From the NCBI GenBank assembly GCA_019022495.1, contig JAFEKR010000015.1, positions 1,054,001-1,118,000 of the forward strand: a stretch of 64,000 bases of DNA, read 5' to 3'. The position numbers and the translations under genes are program-made. This stretch comes from Epichloe hybrida (lineage: Eukaryota > Ascomycota > Sordariomycetes > Hypocreales > Clavicipitaceae). Of the stretch, positions 1-11,526 are shown one piece after another; within the stretch, counting starts at the first letter, position 1; the number at the start of each line of letters is the position of its first letter. The notes under the pieces were generated by a model, which saw nothing but the letters and a program-made list of their open reading frames with translations, did no database searches and was not told the DNA's origin.

Positions 1-17
1 ACTTAATATTTACTATA

Positions 18-284
18 TGTTAGGAGCACGGAGGCCAAGGGGCCATGGACGGGACAGTTATATGTTAGAGCCCTCGGATAAGCCTTAGGTTCTATAGATG
101 ACTAAGTAGCTATAAGATAGCCACGTGCATATAGTAAGGCATTTAAACAAGGACTGCCTATAAGAGATATAGGAGGTTAGAGTTTAAGACCTTAATATAC
201 CTACCCCTAAGTAGTAGCTCTCTAGCTATAACTAAGAACCTTAGCCTTTACTTTATTTATATCTCCTTAAATATAGTTATAATA
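18..284 (+). repeat. 5' LTR of gypsy element
   Basis: 267 bp, starting TGTTAGGAGCACGG and ending, after mutation, in TTATAATA. It aligns without gaps to 7921-8187, with transition differences of the C-to-T / G-to-A kind. The first ~130 bp still hold many CpA/TpG steps; the inner half is RIP-mutated. Confidence 0.9.
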
Positions 285-3200
285 AGTTAAACTCTTAAAC
301 CCTTTAGGGAAAATAGACTATTAGCTAGATTTAAATGCAAAGGAGCTATAGAATATTTACCTAAAACACACCTACACTACCTAGTAAGAAAGCCCTAACT
401 CTGTAGTGCCTAGGTAGTAACTAAAATACCCTAACTATAGAATATAAGAGGGTATAGTAAACGCTACCTAACTAATATAGTAACACTAAATCTAGTAATA
501 ATAATAATCTAGACAAGCTATAGAGGTAATATAAGGTTATATAAGCTAAGCTATAAAATACCTATATAAGAAAGGAGATCTTAGATATAGAAGTATAGCT
601 TAAGGAAATAAAAGCGGACTTATAATTTGCTAGTTTAGGTAAAGAACTTATAATTACCCCTTAGATAAACATATAGAGAATTCCTCTATTCCTAGATTTC
701 CTACCTAACACTAAGTTTGTAGTAAACACATACCTATAAAGCTTTATTAAGATATAGTATAAGGTACTTATATATAAAGGTAACACTTATAAGAATTTAT
801 AAGTATACCTAGTAGATTTAAATATACTATTTAAGCTAGACCTAAGAACCTTTTAGGATAACAAAACAAAGGTAATATATACTAGTAGCTGCTTAGCTAA
901 TAATGCAAAGCAATAGTAAATATGTTATGTAATAGTAAATAGGTTAGTTAACTACTTAGCTTATACCTAGGATAGATTTATATCCTAGCTAAACACTAGA
1001 GTAATAGATAAAGATATATAGTGCTTAGAAGCCACTAGAATACTACTAAATCTTAGGTAAAAAAGTAATTAGTCTTTTTAATCTTTCCTAAGACTTTAAA
1101 TAAAGGTAGAAGCAAAATTACCTAACAAATTTCCTATATGCTTAAGAATAGTAATTTTTCTAAATAGCTTAAATAATACTATAAGGAAGCATATAGTTAG
1201 CTAAGAGTTCCTAATATCTTAGAGTTACCTATAGGGTTAAGGAAAAAAGGCTAAAGTTATAATAATATTTATATTAAGTAATTATAATAAAAACTATAAT
1301 AAGGAGGGTAAGAGTAATAAGAGATAATACTCTAGCTTCCTTGTAAATAACTTATAGTAAAGCTTATAGTAACCTAGCATAGGCTAGAGACTATTTAAGT
1401 GCTATAAATATAGTAGCCCTAGATATAGTTTAAATAGATATAATATAGTAAACTACTTAATCTATAAAAGCAATAAGCATACTACTAAGAAGTATAAGAA
1501 TAGTAGTAATAAAACCTTAGACCTAAATAAGATTCTAATTAGTTTAGCTTAGGCCTAGGATAATAGTCTTACTATAAAAAAACCTATAGATAAGAGAATA
1601 AGAATATAGGTGCCCTTATAGTAAGATAACTACTAGTTAGCAGTGCTAGCGCTATTTAATATAGGCGCGGAATATTTGATAATCTACCCTAAATTATTAT
1701 TAAAATAGGATTAGAAGAATATAGAAAAAACGGAGATAATACTAGAAAGCGTAAGTAAGGATAAGATCCCACACTAGGGAATCCTACATAGACTAGTTAA
1801 GGTAAAAGATAGTATAGGCTATATAAAGGTTTGCTAAGTTAGCTGCTATGTTACTAATATAAGAGAGGGAATGCTCCTAGGGATAGACTAGACCCTAGAA
1901 TATAAACCTATAGTAATAGACTAGAAGCAGGGTTTCTAGAGGTTTCTAATAACCTAGGATTATATTACTTTTGCTACAAGCAAGTAATAGCTTCGCAAGG
2001 TAGTAAAGCAGTCTTTTATTACGCTATTACTAGCGTTGCTAAAGATTAAGGTAGTTAACCTAGAGGTAATAAAAGAAGATACTAATAAAAATTTACTAAT
2101 AGGTAATGTAATAAGTAATAATCTAAGTTATAGCGTAGTTATAGTAATAGTAGTAAAATATGCTTACGTGTTAAAGAAGAAAAAACTAAGAAGTATAATA
2201 GCACTCTAGGCAGTGTTTTACAAAGAATTAGTAGTGCTTACATAAGAGATAGATAGTAACACACCCCTATAGCAAATTCTAGAAGAGTACGCGGAATTCA
2301 TAGATATGTTTTTAAAGGAGCTAGCTAGCAAGCTCCTAGAATTAAGTAGTTATACTTATATAATTAAATTAGAAAAGGGAAAATAACCACCCTAGGGACC
2401 TATATATAACCTAGCTAAAAAAGAGCTAGAAGTGCTTAGGGAGTACCTAGTAAGTGCGTAGGAGAAAGGGTAGATTAGAAGATTAATAAGCCTAGTAGGA
2501 GCCCTAATTTTATTTATTCTGAAAAAATCAGGGAAATTAAGGCTTTATGTGAATTACAGGGGCCTTAATAGGATTACTATTAAAAATAAGGCCCCTTTGC
2601 TACTAATCTCTGAAATCCTTAATTAATTAGTAGGTGCAAAGATTTTTATATTACTAGATCTTTAAGAGGCATATTACTAGCTATATATTTGCAAGGGCAA
2701 TAAGTAGAAGATAGCATTCCGTTACTACTATGGGCACTTTAAATATCTTATAATGCCATTTAGGTTAGTAAATGCGCCAGCCACTTTTTAGGAATATATT
2801 AATAATACTCTTGAGGGGCTTATAGATAAATTCTATATTATTTACCTTAATAACACCCTAATATATAGTAGTAACCCTACAAGATACATAGAGTATATTA
2901 AAAGAGTGCTAGGGTAACTTTAGGACGCTAACCTCTATATTAACCTTAAAAAGTGCTAATTTTTAGTTATAAAGGTAAAGTTCCTAGGTTTTATTATATC
3001 TAAGAAGGGCGTTAAGATAGAACCGTTATGGGTTAAAGCTATTATAACCTAGCTAATACCTAGTAGCGTGTTTAATATTTAATTACTCCTTAGGTTTATA
3101 GGGTTTTACTAATGCTTTATAAAATAGTATAGTAGGGTAGTAGTCCTGCTAATAAACTATCTAAAGGGTATTTAACTAGTAGAGTTTAAGCTAAAGCCTA

Positions 3201-5020
3201 GTAAACTTATAGTATTTAGAGAACTCTAAAAGAAGTTCTAGGAGGCACTAATCTTAGTGCACTTTAACCTACTTTATTTACTAAGAGTAGAGACAGACAT
3301 ATCTAGTTACGTGATTAGAGCTATACTTATAATATTAGTGCTAGGTAGCTAGTACCTAGTGGCGTATTTTTTGAGGAAGTTAACTAATATTAAACTTCGC
3401 TACTTAACCCTAGACACTAAGTTATTAGCAATCTAAGAGGTGTTTTAAGCCTAGAGATATTACCTTGCGTATTTAACTTATTAGATTACAGTTATTATAA
3501 ACTATCTAAATCATAAGTACCTAGCTATAAAGCTAAAGCTATCTAGTAGGTAGGTAATAGCGTTAGACAAGCTCTATCTATTTAATTTCAGGATTAAATA
3601 TTATATAGGTAAGCTAAACCCTACTAATACCTTATTAAGAAGAGCAGATTATATTAGCAAGGAGCGTAGGGCAAAGGCTATGTCCTTATAGCTACCTAAC
3701 TTCTTAGCTAAGTTTTTAAATACTAAGTAGTAAGGGCGCTATATATATAATAGTGTAGTCACGGGCCCTAAGGTTACGTTACTTAGCGTAGTTAATAGTT
3801 TATTATAAGAACACTATAAGGGCTATTTAAGCCTCTAGGGTTTTAAGAAGATATAACTTTATTATATTATTAAGGAACCTAATAGTCCTATAAAGCCCGT
3901 AAGTAATACGCTAACTAGGTTTACTTATTATAAGTAGTAAGGTTATACCTTATCTATATTTTCTAATATTTCCGTAAGTCTAGCAAGCCTATGGGTTAGG
4001 AGTCTAGCTAGGTTAGTAGTTAGTAAGTAACGTAAGCGCCCCCTTGAAATACTACTTAGCTATAATTTATCTATAAGTCTAAAAGCACACTATAAGCTAG
4101 TCACTTATAGTAGTATTATAGTAAGAATATAAGTAGTCTAGCAAACCTCTTCTAAGTTTACACGTAATACGTGTCCTATGTACATAGAATTAAAGACTCT
4201 AATTTAAGTTATATTATTTTAAGTATAGTAAGGTAATAACTTTACTATAGGTTATAGGAAGCTACTTAAGAGTAGTAACCTTAAAGCATTATAGATATAG
4301 TCTATTAAGCCCTCTAAGCTATTAATGTTTTAAAATAGAGTTTTTGTTCTAGTAAGTATAAGAAAGGAAATTTTGCTACTTACCTATAATAACCTAGTAG
4401 TAAGCTACTAGGGAGTTAGTAAGACCCTCTATTAGATTGTAAGTTAGTATTACTAGCTAATAATAAAGAAAGACACTAAGTTATATATGCGAACTTACGT
4501 AAGCTATTAGACTTCAAAGCTAAGGCACTATAAACCTTATGGCAAGCTAGCTACGCTACTAGTGCCTAATTAGCCTTTTTAAGAATTATTAATAGATTTT
4601 GTCACAGGGCTACCACCTATAAAAGACGCAAATCAGACCTATAATACAATCTTAGTCATTATGAACTGTTTCATAAAATACAGTATTTATATCCCTATTT
4701 TAATGCAAATAACTAGTAATAGGTTAGCTACTATATTCCTAGAGTATATTTTTAGGGATTATAGCGCCCTAGAAAGTATTATTATAGACTATGGTTTGAC
4801 TTTCACTAGTAGGTTTTGGATGACCTTTTGCTATCTTATTATAACTAAGTAGTAACTAAGCACTGCGTTTTACTTGTAAATAGATAGTTAGATAGAACGT
4901 TTAAACTAAGTTTTAGAGCATTATTTAAGAGCCTTCACTTGCTTTAATTAGACTAATTAGGCTAATAATCTTTTAATAGCATAGTTTGCGTATAACATAA
5001 GCATCTATTTAACTTATAAC

Positions 5021-5101
5021 TGTTGAAATCAAAAGAGTGGACCGATCTGACTGAACCTAGGATTACAAAGCCTTATATATTTTTAACAATATATTTTAAC
5101 A
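5021..5101 (-). repeat. TRIM LTR, left copy
   Basis: 81 bp, identical to 5292-5372, with TGTT..AACA ends. Confidence 0.9.
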
Positions 5102-5185
5102 CTCCCCCTGGAATTGTATATCCAGGTGCCCTATTAGAGGTTAGGCTTATACTAGCAATTGAATTTCTTGTTATTATTTTTTCGG

Positions 5186-5287
5186 CAGGGTTCAAACCCA
5201 TAACCTTGCCTCGCAGAGCAGTGCTCCACTATGGTGGGCGGGCTAATACGCTACAGTGAGCCACAACCACTGCGCCACTGGGCTCAT
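5186..5287 (-). other. tRNA-like / SINE-like sequence with Pol III A and B boxes inside the TRIM
   Basis: On the minus strand TGGCGCAGTGG (5267-5277) matches the internal Pol III A-box consensus TRGCNNAGYNGG. GGGTTTGAACCC (5188-5199) matches the T-arm/B-box consensus GGTTCRANTCC with a perfect T-stem-like inverted repeat. They are 67 bp apart, longer than in an intronless tRNA. I could not fold a full cloverleaf with a matching acceptor stem. It is best read as a tRNA-derived module or pseudo-tRNA, not a functional tRNA gene. Confidence 0.6.
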
Positions 5288-5291
5288 AACC

Positions 5292-5372
5292 TGTTGAAAT
5301 CAAAAGAGTGGACCGATCTGACTGAACCTAGGATTACAAAGCCTTATATATTTTTAACAATATATTTTAACA
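5292..5372 (-). repeat. TRIM LTR, right copy
   Basis: 81 bp, identical to 5021-5101. It is followed at once by the target duplication ATAAC (5373-5377). Confidence 0.9.
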
Positions 5373-6060
5373 ATAACTACACCCTAGCTAAGGCGCTATA
5401 AGGCTATAACCCTAGGGGACTATAGTAAGTAGTTATAAATATCCCTATGGTAAATAACTAGGTAAAGACTTGTGCTACCACGCTAAGAGATAAATATATA
5501 GTAATTAAGCAGCTTCTAAGTAACTTATAGGCCTAGTATATAAAACACTATAATAAGAAGCGGACCCTAATAAAGTTTAAAGTAAGTAACTATGTTTTAT
5601 TATTTATAAAGAATATTAACTTATAGTAACCTAGTAGGAAGCTAAGTATAAAGTACCTAGGCCCTTATAAAATTAAAAAGGTAATTAGGACTTATAGTTT
5701 AGTGTACTAACTAAAGCTACTACCTAGTATATAACTATATAATATTTTTAATATTACTAATCTTAAACTGTTTATAGGGGATTTAACTAACATAGAAGAT
5801 ACGTCCTTATTACAAGAGAATATCACGGATAATAAGCAGGAGTTTAAAGTTAAAAGAATTATATTATATTATTATAATAGGAGATGTTAGAAATACCTAG
5901 TTAAATAGAAGGGCTATAATACTTTAGAGAACTCTTAGGTAAAGAAAAGAGATTTTATTATAATAAATATTATTAAGGATTATAAGTAGTAACTAAGTAG
6001 CTAGTTTGCGGATATAGAGTTATATTTAGTAGAGTTTAGATAGCAGCAGTAATATACAAA

Positions 6061-7909
6061 AAAAAATCCAGATAAATTCTTAGAAACCTAACTCATAGCT
6101 ACTTCACACTAATTATTCTATTAACACATCGCTTACCTAGCCCCTAGTATTCTTACCTATACTAATAGGGGCGGAGGATTTATCCTTATTATTAGAGAAA
6201 TCCCCCTCCTTATATATATATGTATAAAGCTTGCTAGGGAGGTCTAGTAGCCTAATATAAGTAGGAAGCGCAAATATATTAGTAGTAAGCTACTAGTGAG
6301 TTAGTAAAGCTATAAACTAGAGCGTAGAAATATATATAGATAGAAGGTTTTATATAATAAAACATAAGCTATTAGAAATATTAATCTAGACTTCTAGATT
6401 AATAGTATTATTAAGTAGTAACATAGTAACTTATTTATTAGCATTAGCCTTACGTGTAACTTTTACTATAAGTTACGCCTACCTTACCTAACCACGCTTA
6501 TTAGTATTTTTAGTAGTTAGGAGTGTATTATAAAGTTTACGTTTTATATATATTAAATACTAGTAGTATGTTAGTAGTAACTAAGTTATAGAAATAAGAG
6601 ATATATATATTATTAAGAAAGTATAGATTATCTTTAGGATTACTATAAGTATTAATATACTTAAAGAGCGTATAGTATAACTAGGTAAACTAAGCAAGAC
6701 ACTAGTAGTGTGTTAGTATATGTATTAGTAGTAAGAAAAGGAGGATAAACCCTAGTATAGTCCTTATTATTACGTGTATAATAGGCGTATTTTATTAAGT
6801 TATTTATATAAGTTAGAAGTAATATATAATAAGATAGTAGTAAAGTTATACTTAGAGAATTAGTATATTAGGTTAGGATAGATTTGCCCTTAATAATATA
6901 TTATAGCTTCGCGCTATTACTATCTTTAGGTATAATAGCCTATATTATAACTTACTATATATAGTAAATATAAGGAATTTTTATTTTACTAGTACTACTA
7001 GCTATAAGTTAGCAAGGTAGGCACTAGGGGGTAGAGATATTATACTTATATTAAGATTTTTAAAGCTATATACTTCTTACTAGGAGACTTTAAAGGAGAT
7101 ATTAAGGAATTCTTCTTACTAGAGGGAGGTAATAGTAGTAAAGTAGTAGCTTATATTAAAGATATTATTAACTACTAGTAAGTTAGTAGTAATATACTAT
7201 AAGAAACTTATAAGTAAAAGATAAGTAACTAACCTTTTAGTGTTTAAGAGGATTTAGGCGTTTTAGATAAGGGTAGATATAAATAATAAAGTAATGCTAT
7301 AGGATATTAGTAATTACTATAAGAGAAGCTATAAAGCTACTAGCTTATAGGTAGGGGTAACTTATAATACTAAGGGAGAATATAGAGGGAAGAAAAGTAT
7401 GTAAAAGTAAGGGAAAGTAAGCCTCTTTTATATTAGCCCTAGACCCCTAAGTAATCTACGCGCTATATATAGCTAATCTAGGAATTATAATATTTATAGT
7501 TATAGCTACCACTAGTAGATACGCACGCTAGCTATAAACTCCTAGCAAGATTAATATAACATCCCTAATATTAGATAAGAAGTTATTTATTTTAAATAGC
7601 GCGCATCACCCTGTCTATTTAACCTAATTATAAAATTTAATATAAGTAGCCTATTCACTTAGTGCTAATAACTTACTAGATAGAGGTATACATATTAGAG
7701 GTAATAAAGCAGTAAGTGTATAGCTAGTTATAACCTAGAGGTTATAAGAAGGATTACCTAGGACCTTATAATATCTATCTTATTATTTAAAGTGAATATA
7801 ATACCACGCACTAATAGTATAGCTAGTAATATAGGTATTACTATAGGTTATGCGTAGTATACACACACTAGCTAAGCAGCTCTTTTTAATTAAGGATAAT
7901 TATATATTA
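6061..7909. other. Unexplained 3' segment of the gypsy element
   Basis: About 1.85 kb of RIP-mutated AT-rich DNA lies between the chromodomain end and the polypurine tract. Fragments such as LLGDFKGDIKEFFLL near 7060-7120 hint at former coding sequence, but I recognise no domain. It could be an extra ORF, captured host sequence or a nested, decayed element. Confidence 0.5.
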
Positions 7910-7920
7910 GGGGGGTAGTA

Positions 7921-8187
7921 TATTAGGAGTATAGAGGCTAAGGGGCTATGGATAGGATAGTTATATATTAGAGCCCTTAGATAAGCCTTAGGTTCTGTAA
8001 ATAACTAAGTAGCTATAAGATAGCTATGTATATGTAGTAAGGTATTTAGATAAGGACTGCCTATAAGAGATATAGGAGGTTAGAGTTTAAGACCTTTATA
8101 CACCCACCCCTAAGTAGTAGCTCTCTAGCTACAACCAAGAACCTTAGCCTTCACTCCGTTTATATCTCCCCGAACATAGTCGTGACA
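7921..8187 (+). repeat. 3' LTR of gypsy element
   Basis: 267-bp partner of 18-284. The inner part is RIP-mutated, while the last ~100 bp (8087-8187, ending GTCGTGACA) keeps CpA/TpG. It is followed by target duplication CTATA at 8188-8192. Confidence 0.9.
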
Positions 8188-8269
8188 CTATAATACTATA
8201 GTACTAGTTAACTATAGTAAAGTATTCTATTTAGCTTATTCCCTTACTCATAGAAATCTCTCTTATACG

Positions 8270-8720
8270 CTTATTAAGCGCACGTTAAAGCTTAGCTAGC
8301 TTAATATCTTTAGTCTAATAAGCCCCTCCTACTAGGGATAATTTCTATTTAAAGCAAATAAAGAATAAAGCAAATACCTCCCCTAACCCTTACTTTATTT
8401 AGTTAAGTTCTATAAGAGCTATTTCCTATTTATAAGGGTTTATATAAAGCGTTTCTAGGTAGCTTAAGAAGGCCTTAGGGTTATAGTTCTTAATATAACC
8501 TATCTTAAAGAATAATATAATATAGGCTTAAACCTTAGGTAATAGGTTCTAGTAGATAAACACTTACTAGTCTTTGCTAGAGCTAATAAAGTCCTTATCT
8601 ATATTTAGCTTATATTTTATTAGGAACTTCTAGGTAGCGAATATAGCCTTATTACTATTATATAGGTTACTTATAGGGATTAGCTTCTTACGAATCTATG
8701 ATATAAGGAATAGTAGTACT
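8270..8720 (-). pseudogene. gag relic of a second LTR retrotransposon
   Basis: Minus-strand translation through stops gives AYIILFFKIGYIKNYNPKAF, then INPYK-stop-EIALIELN-stop-IK-stop-G, then VGGAYQT-like and ALNKRIREIS-like stretches. This matches the capsid core of fungal gypsy gag proteins (the D-x-x-x-q-x-x-A-x-x-x-L-x-x-L-x-Q-G pattern), with each Gln of the core turned into a stop by RIP. No matching LTRs were found here, so it is a truncated relic. Confidence 0.6.
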
Positions 8721-9731
8721 AGCCCCTAAGGGGGGATATAATCTAAGTTAAATATATTAGGGTCTGCTAGAGCGTTTAGTAGGAAGGTTTGTTAAGTCAC
8801 TAATTCTAGGTTTATGTTTATGTATTATTATAGGCTCTTAATTACCCTTAACTACTACTATAGCATTAGTTAAAGTATCTTAAACTAGGCATTAGAGGTA
8901 TCTAGTAGTAATGTGGCCTTAGATAAGGGGGTGTGAGTCCTATAACTAAATTCATTATAAGGTTAAAGCGTATTTATTAGGTCTATTATTATTAGTTTAT
9001 CTTTTTAGTAGCCTTTCTTTTAGGACTAAAGGAAGTCTCTTAATTATTCTAGACTAGCCCCTAGGTAATTATAATAGGGCGTTAATATAGTATTAAGAGA
9101 CTTAAGGAAGAGAAAGGAAAGGAGAAGAAGCTATCCCTAGTAGTGCCCCTTATACCCCCTTAGCTCCTTACGTAAGCCCCCCTTTCCTTACCTTACCTAT
9201 TCCTACTTGCCCCTACCCTTCCTACTGTACAGAAAATGCTTGGGCAAAGCCTAAGCCCTTACACTTACCTCTAAATTATATGGTATAGTTTAAGGTATAG
9301 ATATTACCTATATAATTTCTATAACTTTATACTAGATTATAAATTAATTAAAGATACCTTAAATTCCTATAATTATTTATACTTACTCCTTTTTATTATA
9401 TACATACCTTATAAAGCTAGGAATAATAAAAGACAAAAGACTAATAATTAATATTATAGCTCTTTATTAATTATATAAAAGGTATAAGATCTATAAGGTA
9501 AGGTAGATTAATAGTAATAATAATCTAGCAAATATAATAATACAGGTATTACTAAATTTATCCCTTTCCTCTCTAATTAATTTAAATTAATTAATAATTT
9601 ATATAAAGGGCTAGGTAAAAAGACTTATAATATTAAGGGATAGGAGCCTAAATAGGGACTAATAGATTAATTTAATTAACTAATGCTATAATAGCTAATT
9701 AGAGTAGTAAATTCTTATTAAGGGATTTACT
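8721..9731. other. RIP-mutated AT-rich relic DNA, no gene seen
   Basis: Continuously CpA/TpG-poor sequence with short unmutated patches (for example around 9225-9260). I see no protein family and no terminal repeats. Confidence 0.6.
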
Positions 9732-10399
9732 TATATATACTTTCCTTTAATTTAATTTTTATTATGTTTTTAGGCTCCTTTAGCTATAAAAAAAAAGACT
9801 ACTAGTATTAAATCCTTTAGATCTTTATTAGGTTAATTATAGCTAAATGCTAGACTAAATTATAGGTTTAGCGTAATATATATAATATAATTAGCTATAT
9901 TAATTTGTTACCTCTTTTTCTACCTTACTTATAGGTTTTACTTACTTTTCCTAGTATTTAAACCTTCCCTCTCTTCTCTCTCTTTCCTAGCTAGCTAACT
10001 ATTATTAACTTTAATATTACGGAATTATCTTATGACCTGCGCAGGCACCTTAGTGTAACTAATATATATATACTTTCCTTTAATTTAATTTTTATTACGT
10101 TTTTAGGCTTCTTAAGCTATAAATAAAAAGAGACTACTAGTATTAAATTCTTTAAATTTTTATTAGCTTAATTATAGCTAAAGGCTAGACTAAACTATAA
10201 ATCTAGTGTAATATATATAATATAATTAGCTATATTGATTTACTACCCCCTTTTTTGCCTTACTTATAGGTTTTACTTACTTTTCCTAGTATTTAAACCT
10301 TCTCTCTTTTCTCTCTTTTTCCTAGCTAGCTAACTATTATTAACTTTAATATTACGGAATCATCTTATAACCTGCGCAGGCACCTTAGTGTAACTAACA
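9732..10399. repeat. Head-to-tail duplication, two ~334-bp units
   Basis: Units 9732-10064 and 10065-10399 share almost all sequence, including the start TATATATACTTTCC and the end CCTGCGCAGGCACC followed by TTAGTGTAACTAA. Differences are mostly transitions plus 1-2-bp indels. The second unit ends AACA (10396-10399), as an LTR would on its outer side. Two solo LTRs fused head to tail are possible but not proven. Confidence 0.65.
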
Positions 10400-10931
10400 A
10401 CTACTTTAAGAAACTAATTTATAAAACCTAGATTTATAAGAAAAATAAAGAGAGTTAGTTTAAACATAGAAAGTAAATAATTAGAATAATACTATAAAAC
10501 CTAGATAAAGCTTTAAAGTAAGAAATCTTATATAAGAAAAGATAAATAAAAAGAATAAGTTAAAAGGGAAGTTTTATAAGACTTAGGGAAAGCTATTAAA
10601 GGTTATTAAAAAGGTATTTTTAGTAATATATAAGATTAAACTATTAGAAGGTAAGATACTAAGAAAAATCTACCTAGATAACTTAAAACTATATATCTTA
10701 TAATTAGAGAAACTTTAACTATTAAGGTTAAACACTTAGGATCTAGCTAAATAGGGAACTAAAAATCATATTAATTTAGAAAAGGATAAAGTATTATAAT
10801 AGAAAAAAAAATTAAAGGTATTAGGGTTAATACTAGTAGAATACCCCCTTAGCCTATTAAGTAGGGAAATAGCTTATATAATTAAGGAGAAATCAGAGTA
10901 GTAGTAATTATAAGGCAAACGTAGCTAGAGT
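10400..10931. other. RIP-mutated DNA, possible pol 3'-end relic
   Basis: AT-rich sequence ends abruptly near 10,930. A plus-strand stretch around 10,640-10,700 reads KLLEGKILRKIYLDNLKLY-like, resembling the C-terminal end of a retroelement integrase, but this is weak. No intact gene. Confidence 0.35.
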
Positions 10932-11035
10932 AGATAACAATTAACTATCATCATTACCTTAATCATTTTGGTACGACTTCAGCGCGAGTTCCCCAGCGGC
11001 GGATCTGCGGGTCGCAAGCAGCTGTGTGCGGACTC

Positions 11036-11331
11036 GTGCCACGTCCCACTTTTCAGGTCATTGATATTCTTATGCTCGCATTACTAAAGGACCAAGATAG
11101 TGCTTATTAGCAAAACGGCGTTAATAAAGAAATTACGCTATGTTGAATAGCAGAACTGCATATATACAGTGTTAAAGCTTTCAAAATCAATATAAAAGCC
11201 TGTTTAGAATAGGCCCTGCAATCGTGCCACGCCCCACTTTTTTGGGTATCGTAACATCATAATCGCAATCCACATATTTCTTAAAGTGGCCGTTTTGCTA
11301 ATGTGGCCATTAAAAAGTGGGACATGGCGTG
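11036..11331. repeat. MITE-like element with nested inverted repeats
   Basis: An ~18-bp terminal motif GTGCCACGTCCCACTTTT (11036-11053) recurs inverted at 11312-11331 (AAAAAGTGGGACATGGCGTG) and again directly at 11223-11243. An inner inverted pair TTAGCAAAACGGC (11107-11119) and GCCGTTTTGCTAA (11289-11301) lies inside. There is no coding capacity. The pattern fits a non-autonomous DNA transposon, or one copy with an internal end duplication; no clear TA duplication was identified. It lies in the promoter region of the gene starting at 11527. Confidence 0.5.
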
Positions 11332-11526
11332 AGTACTGATAACTGGCAACAATTTCTCCAATTTCTCTCAAGATTAGAATTATCGTCCCACGTCCCCTCC
11401 GAGTAGCACTTTGATGATAGAAAGAGCACGATACTTGACCATATCCGCTGTTGCCGCAGTGCCCCCCCCACCCGAATCGGCGTCACCACTCCGACGAACG
11501 GCCCGTACACTATACACGTTGTCACA

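Larger units (their letters stand above)
5021..5372 (-). mobile_element. TRIM/SMART-type miniature LTR retroelement nested in the gypsy integrase
   Basis: Two identical 81-bp terminal direct repeats (5021-5101 and 5292-5372) start TGTTGAAATC, end TTTTAACA, and are flanked by the 5-bp duplication ATAAC (5016-5020 and 5373-5377). On the minus strand a polypurine tract (CCAGGGGGAG, 5102-5111) directly precedes one LTR. A primer-binding-like GGTTATGAGCCC (5280-5291) directly follows the other. The 190-bp interior has no coding capacity. It contains a tRNA-like A box and B box. CpA/TpG steps are intact, so this copy is not RIP-mutated although its host element is. Insertion therefore postdates RIP, or the element is too short to trigger it. 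The 78-codon open frame at 5023-5259 is incidental. Confidence 0.88.
300..6060 (+). pseudogene. RIP-degraded gag-pol of the gypsy element
   Basis: Reading through stops, these domains are recognisable in order. A zinc-knuckle-like stretch lies near 1390-1500. A protease-like segment (NIGAEYLIIYP, from a D-S/T-G-A site) is near 1650. Reverse transcriptase spans ~2390-2900 and includes LRLYVNYRGLNRITIK and the YVDD box degraded to YLNN at ~2840. RNase H lies at ~3180-3660 (ending GKLNPTNTLLRRADY). The integrase core is at ~4575-5020 (DFVTGLPP, FTSRFW) and resumes after the nested insertion with GPYKIKKV at ~5660. A chromodomain occupies ~5840-5960 (YLVK-stop-KGYNTLENS). Several stops sit exactly where Trp or Gln is conserved, which is what RIP of TGG and CAG/CAA produces. 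No functional product is expected. Confidence 0.88.
18..8187 (+). mobile_element. Full-length Ty3/gypsy chromovirus-type LTR retrotransposon, RIP-inactivated
   Basis: Two 267-bp LTRs lie at 18-284 and 7921-8187. Each originally ran from TG to CA and is flanked by the 5-bp direct repeat CTATA (13-17 and 8188-8192), so both ends and the target duplication are preserved. A G-rich polypurine tract sits just before the 3' LTR (7910-7918). In plus-strand order the interior carries gag with zinc-knuckle remnants, protease, reverse transcriptase, RNase H, integrase and a chromodomain. Nearly every reading frame is broken by TAG/TAA at former Gln/Trp codons. The element is therefore dead but structurally complete. 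It is interrupted at 5021-5372 by a younger miniature LTR element. About 1.9 kb between the end of pol (~6060) and the 3' LTR is unexplained. Confidence 0.9.

Noticed and set aside
5023..5259. 78-codon frame as a gene
   Set aside because: It starts inside one TRIM LTR and runs into the tRNA-like interior; it is an accident of the mobile element.
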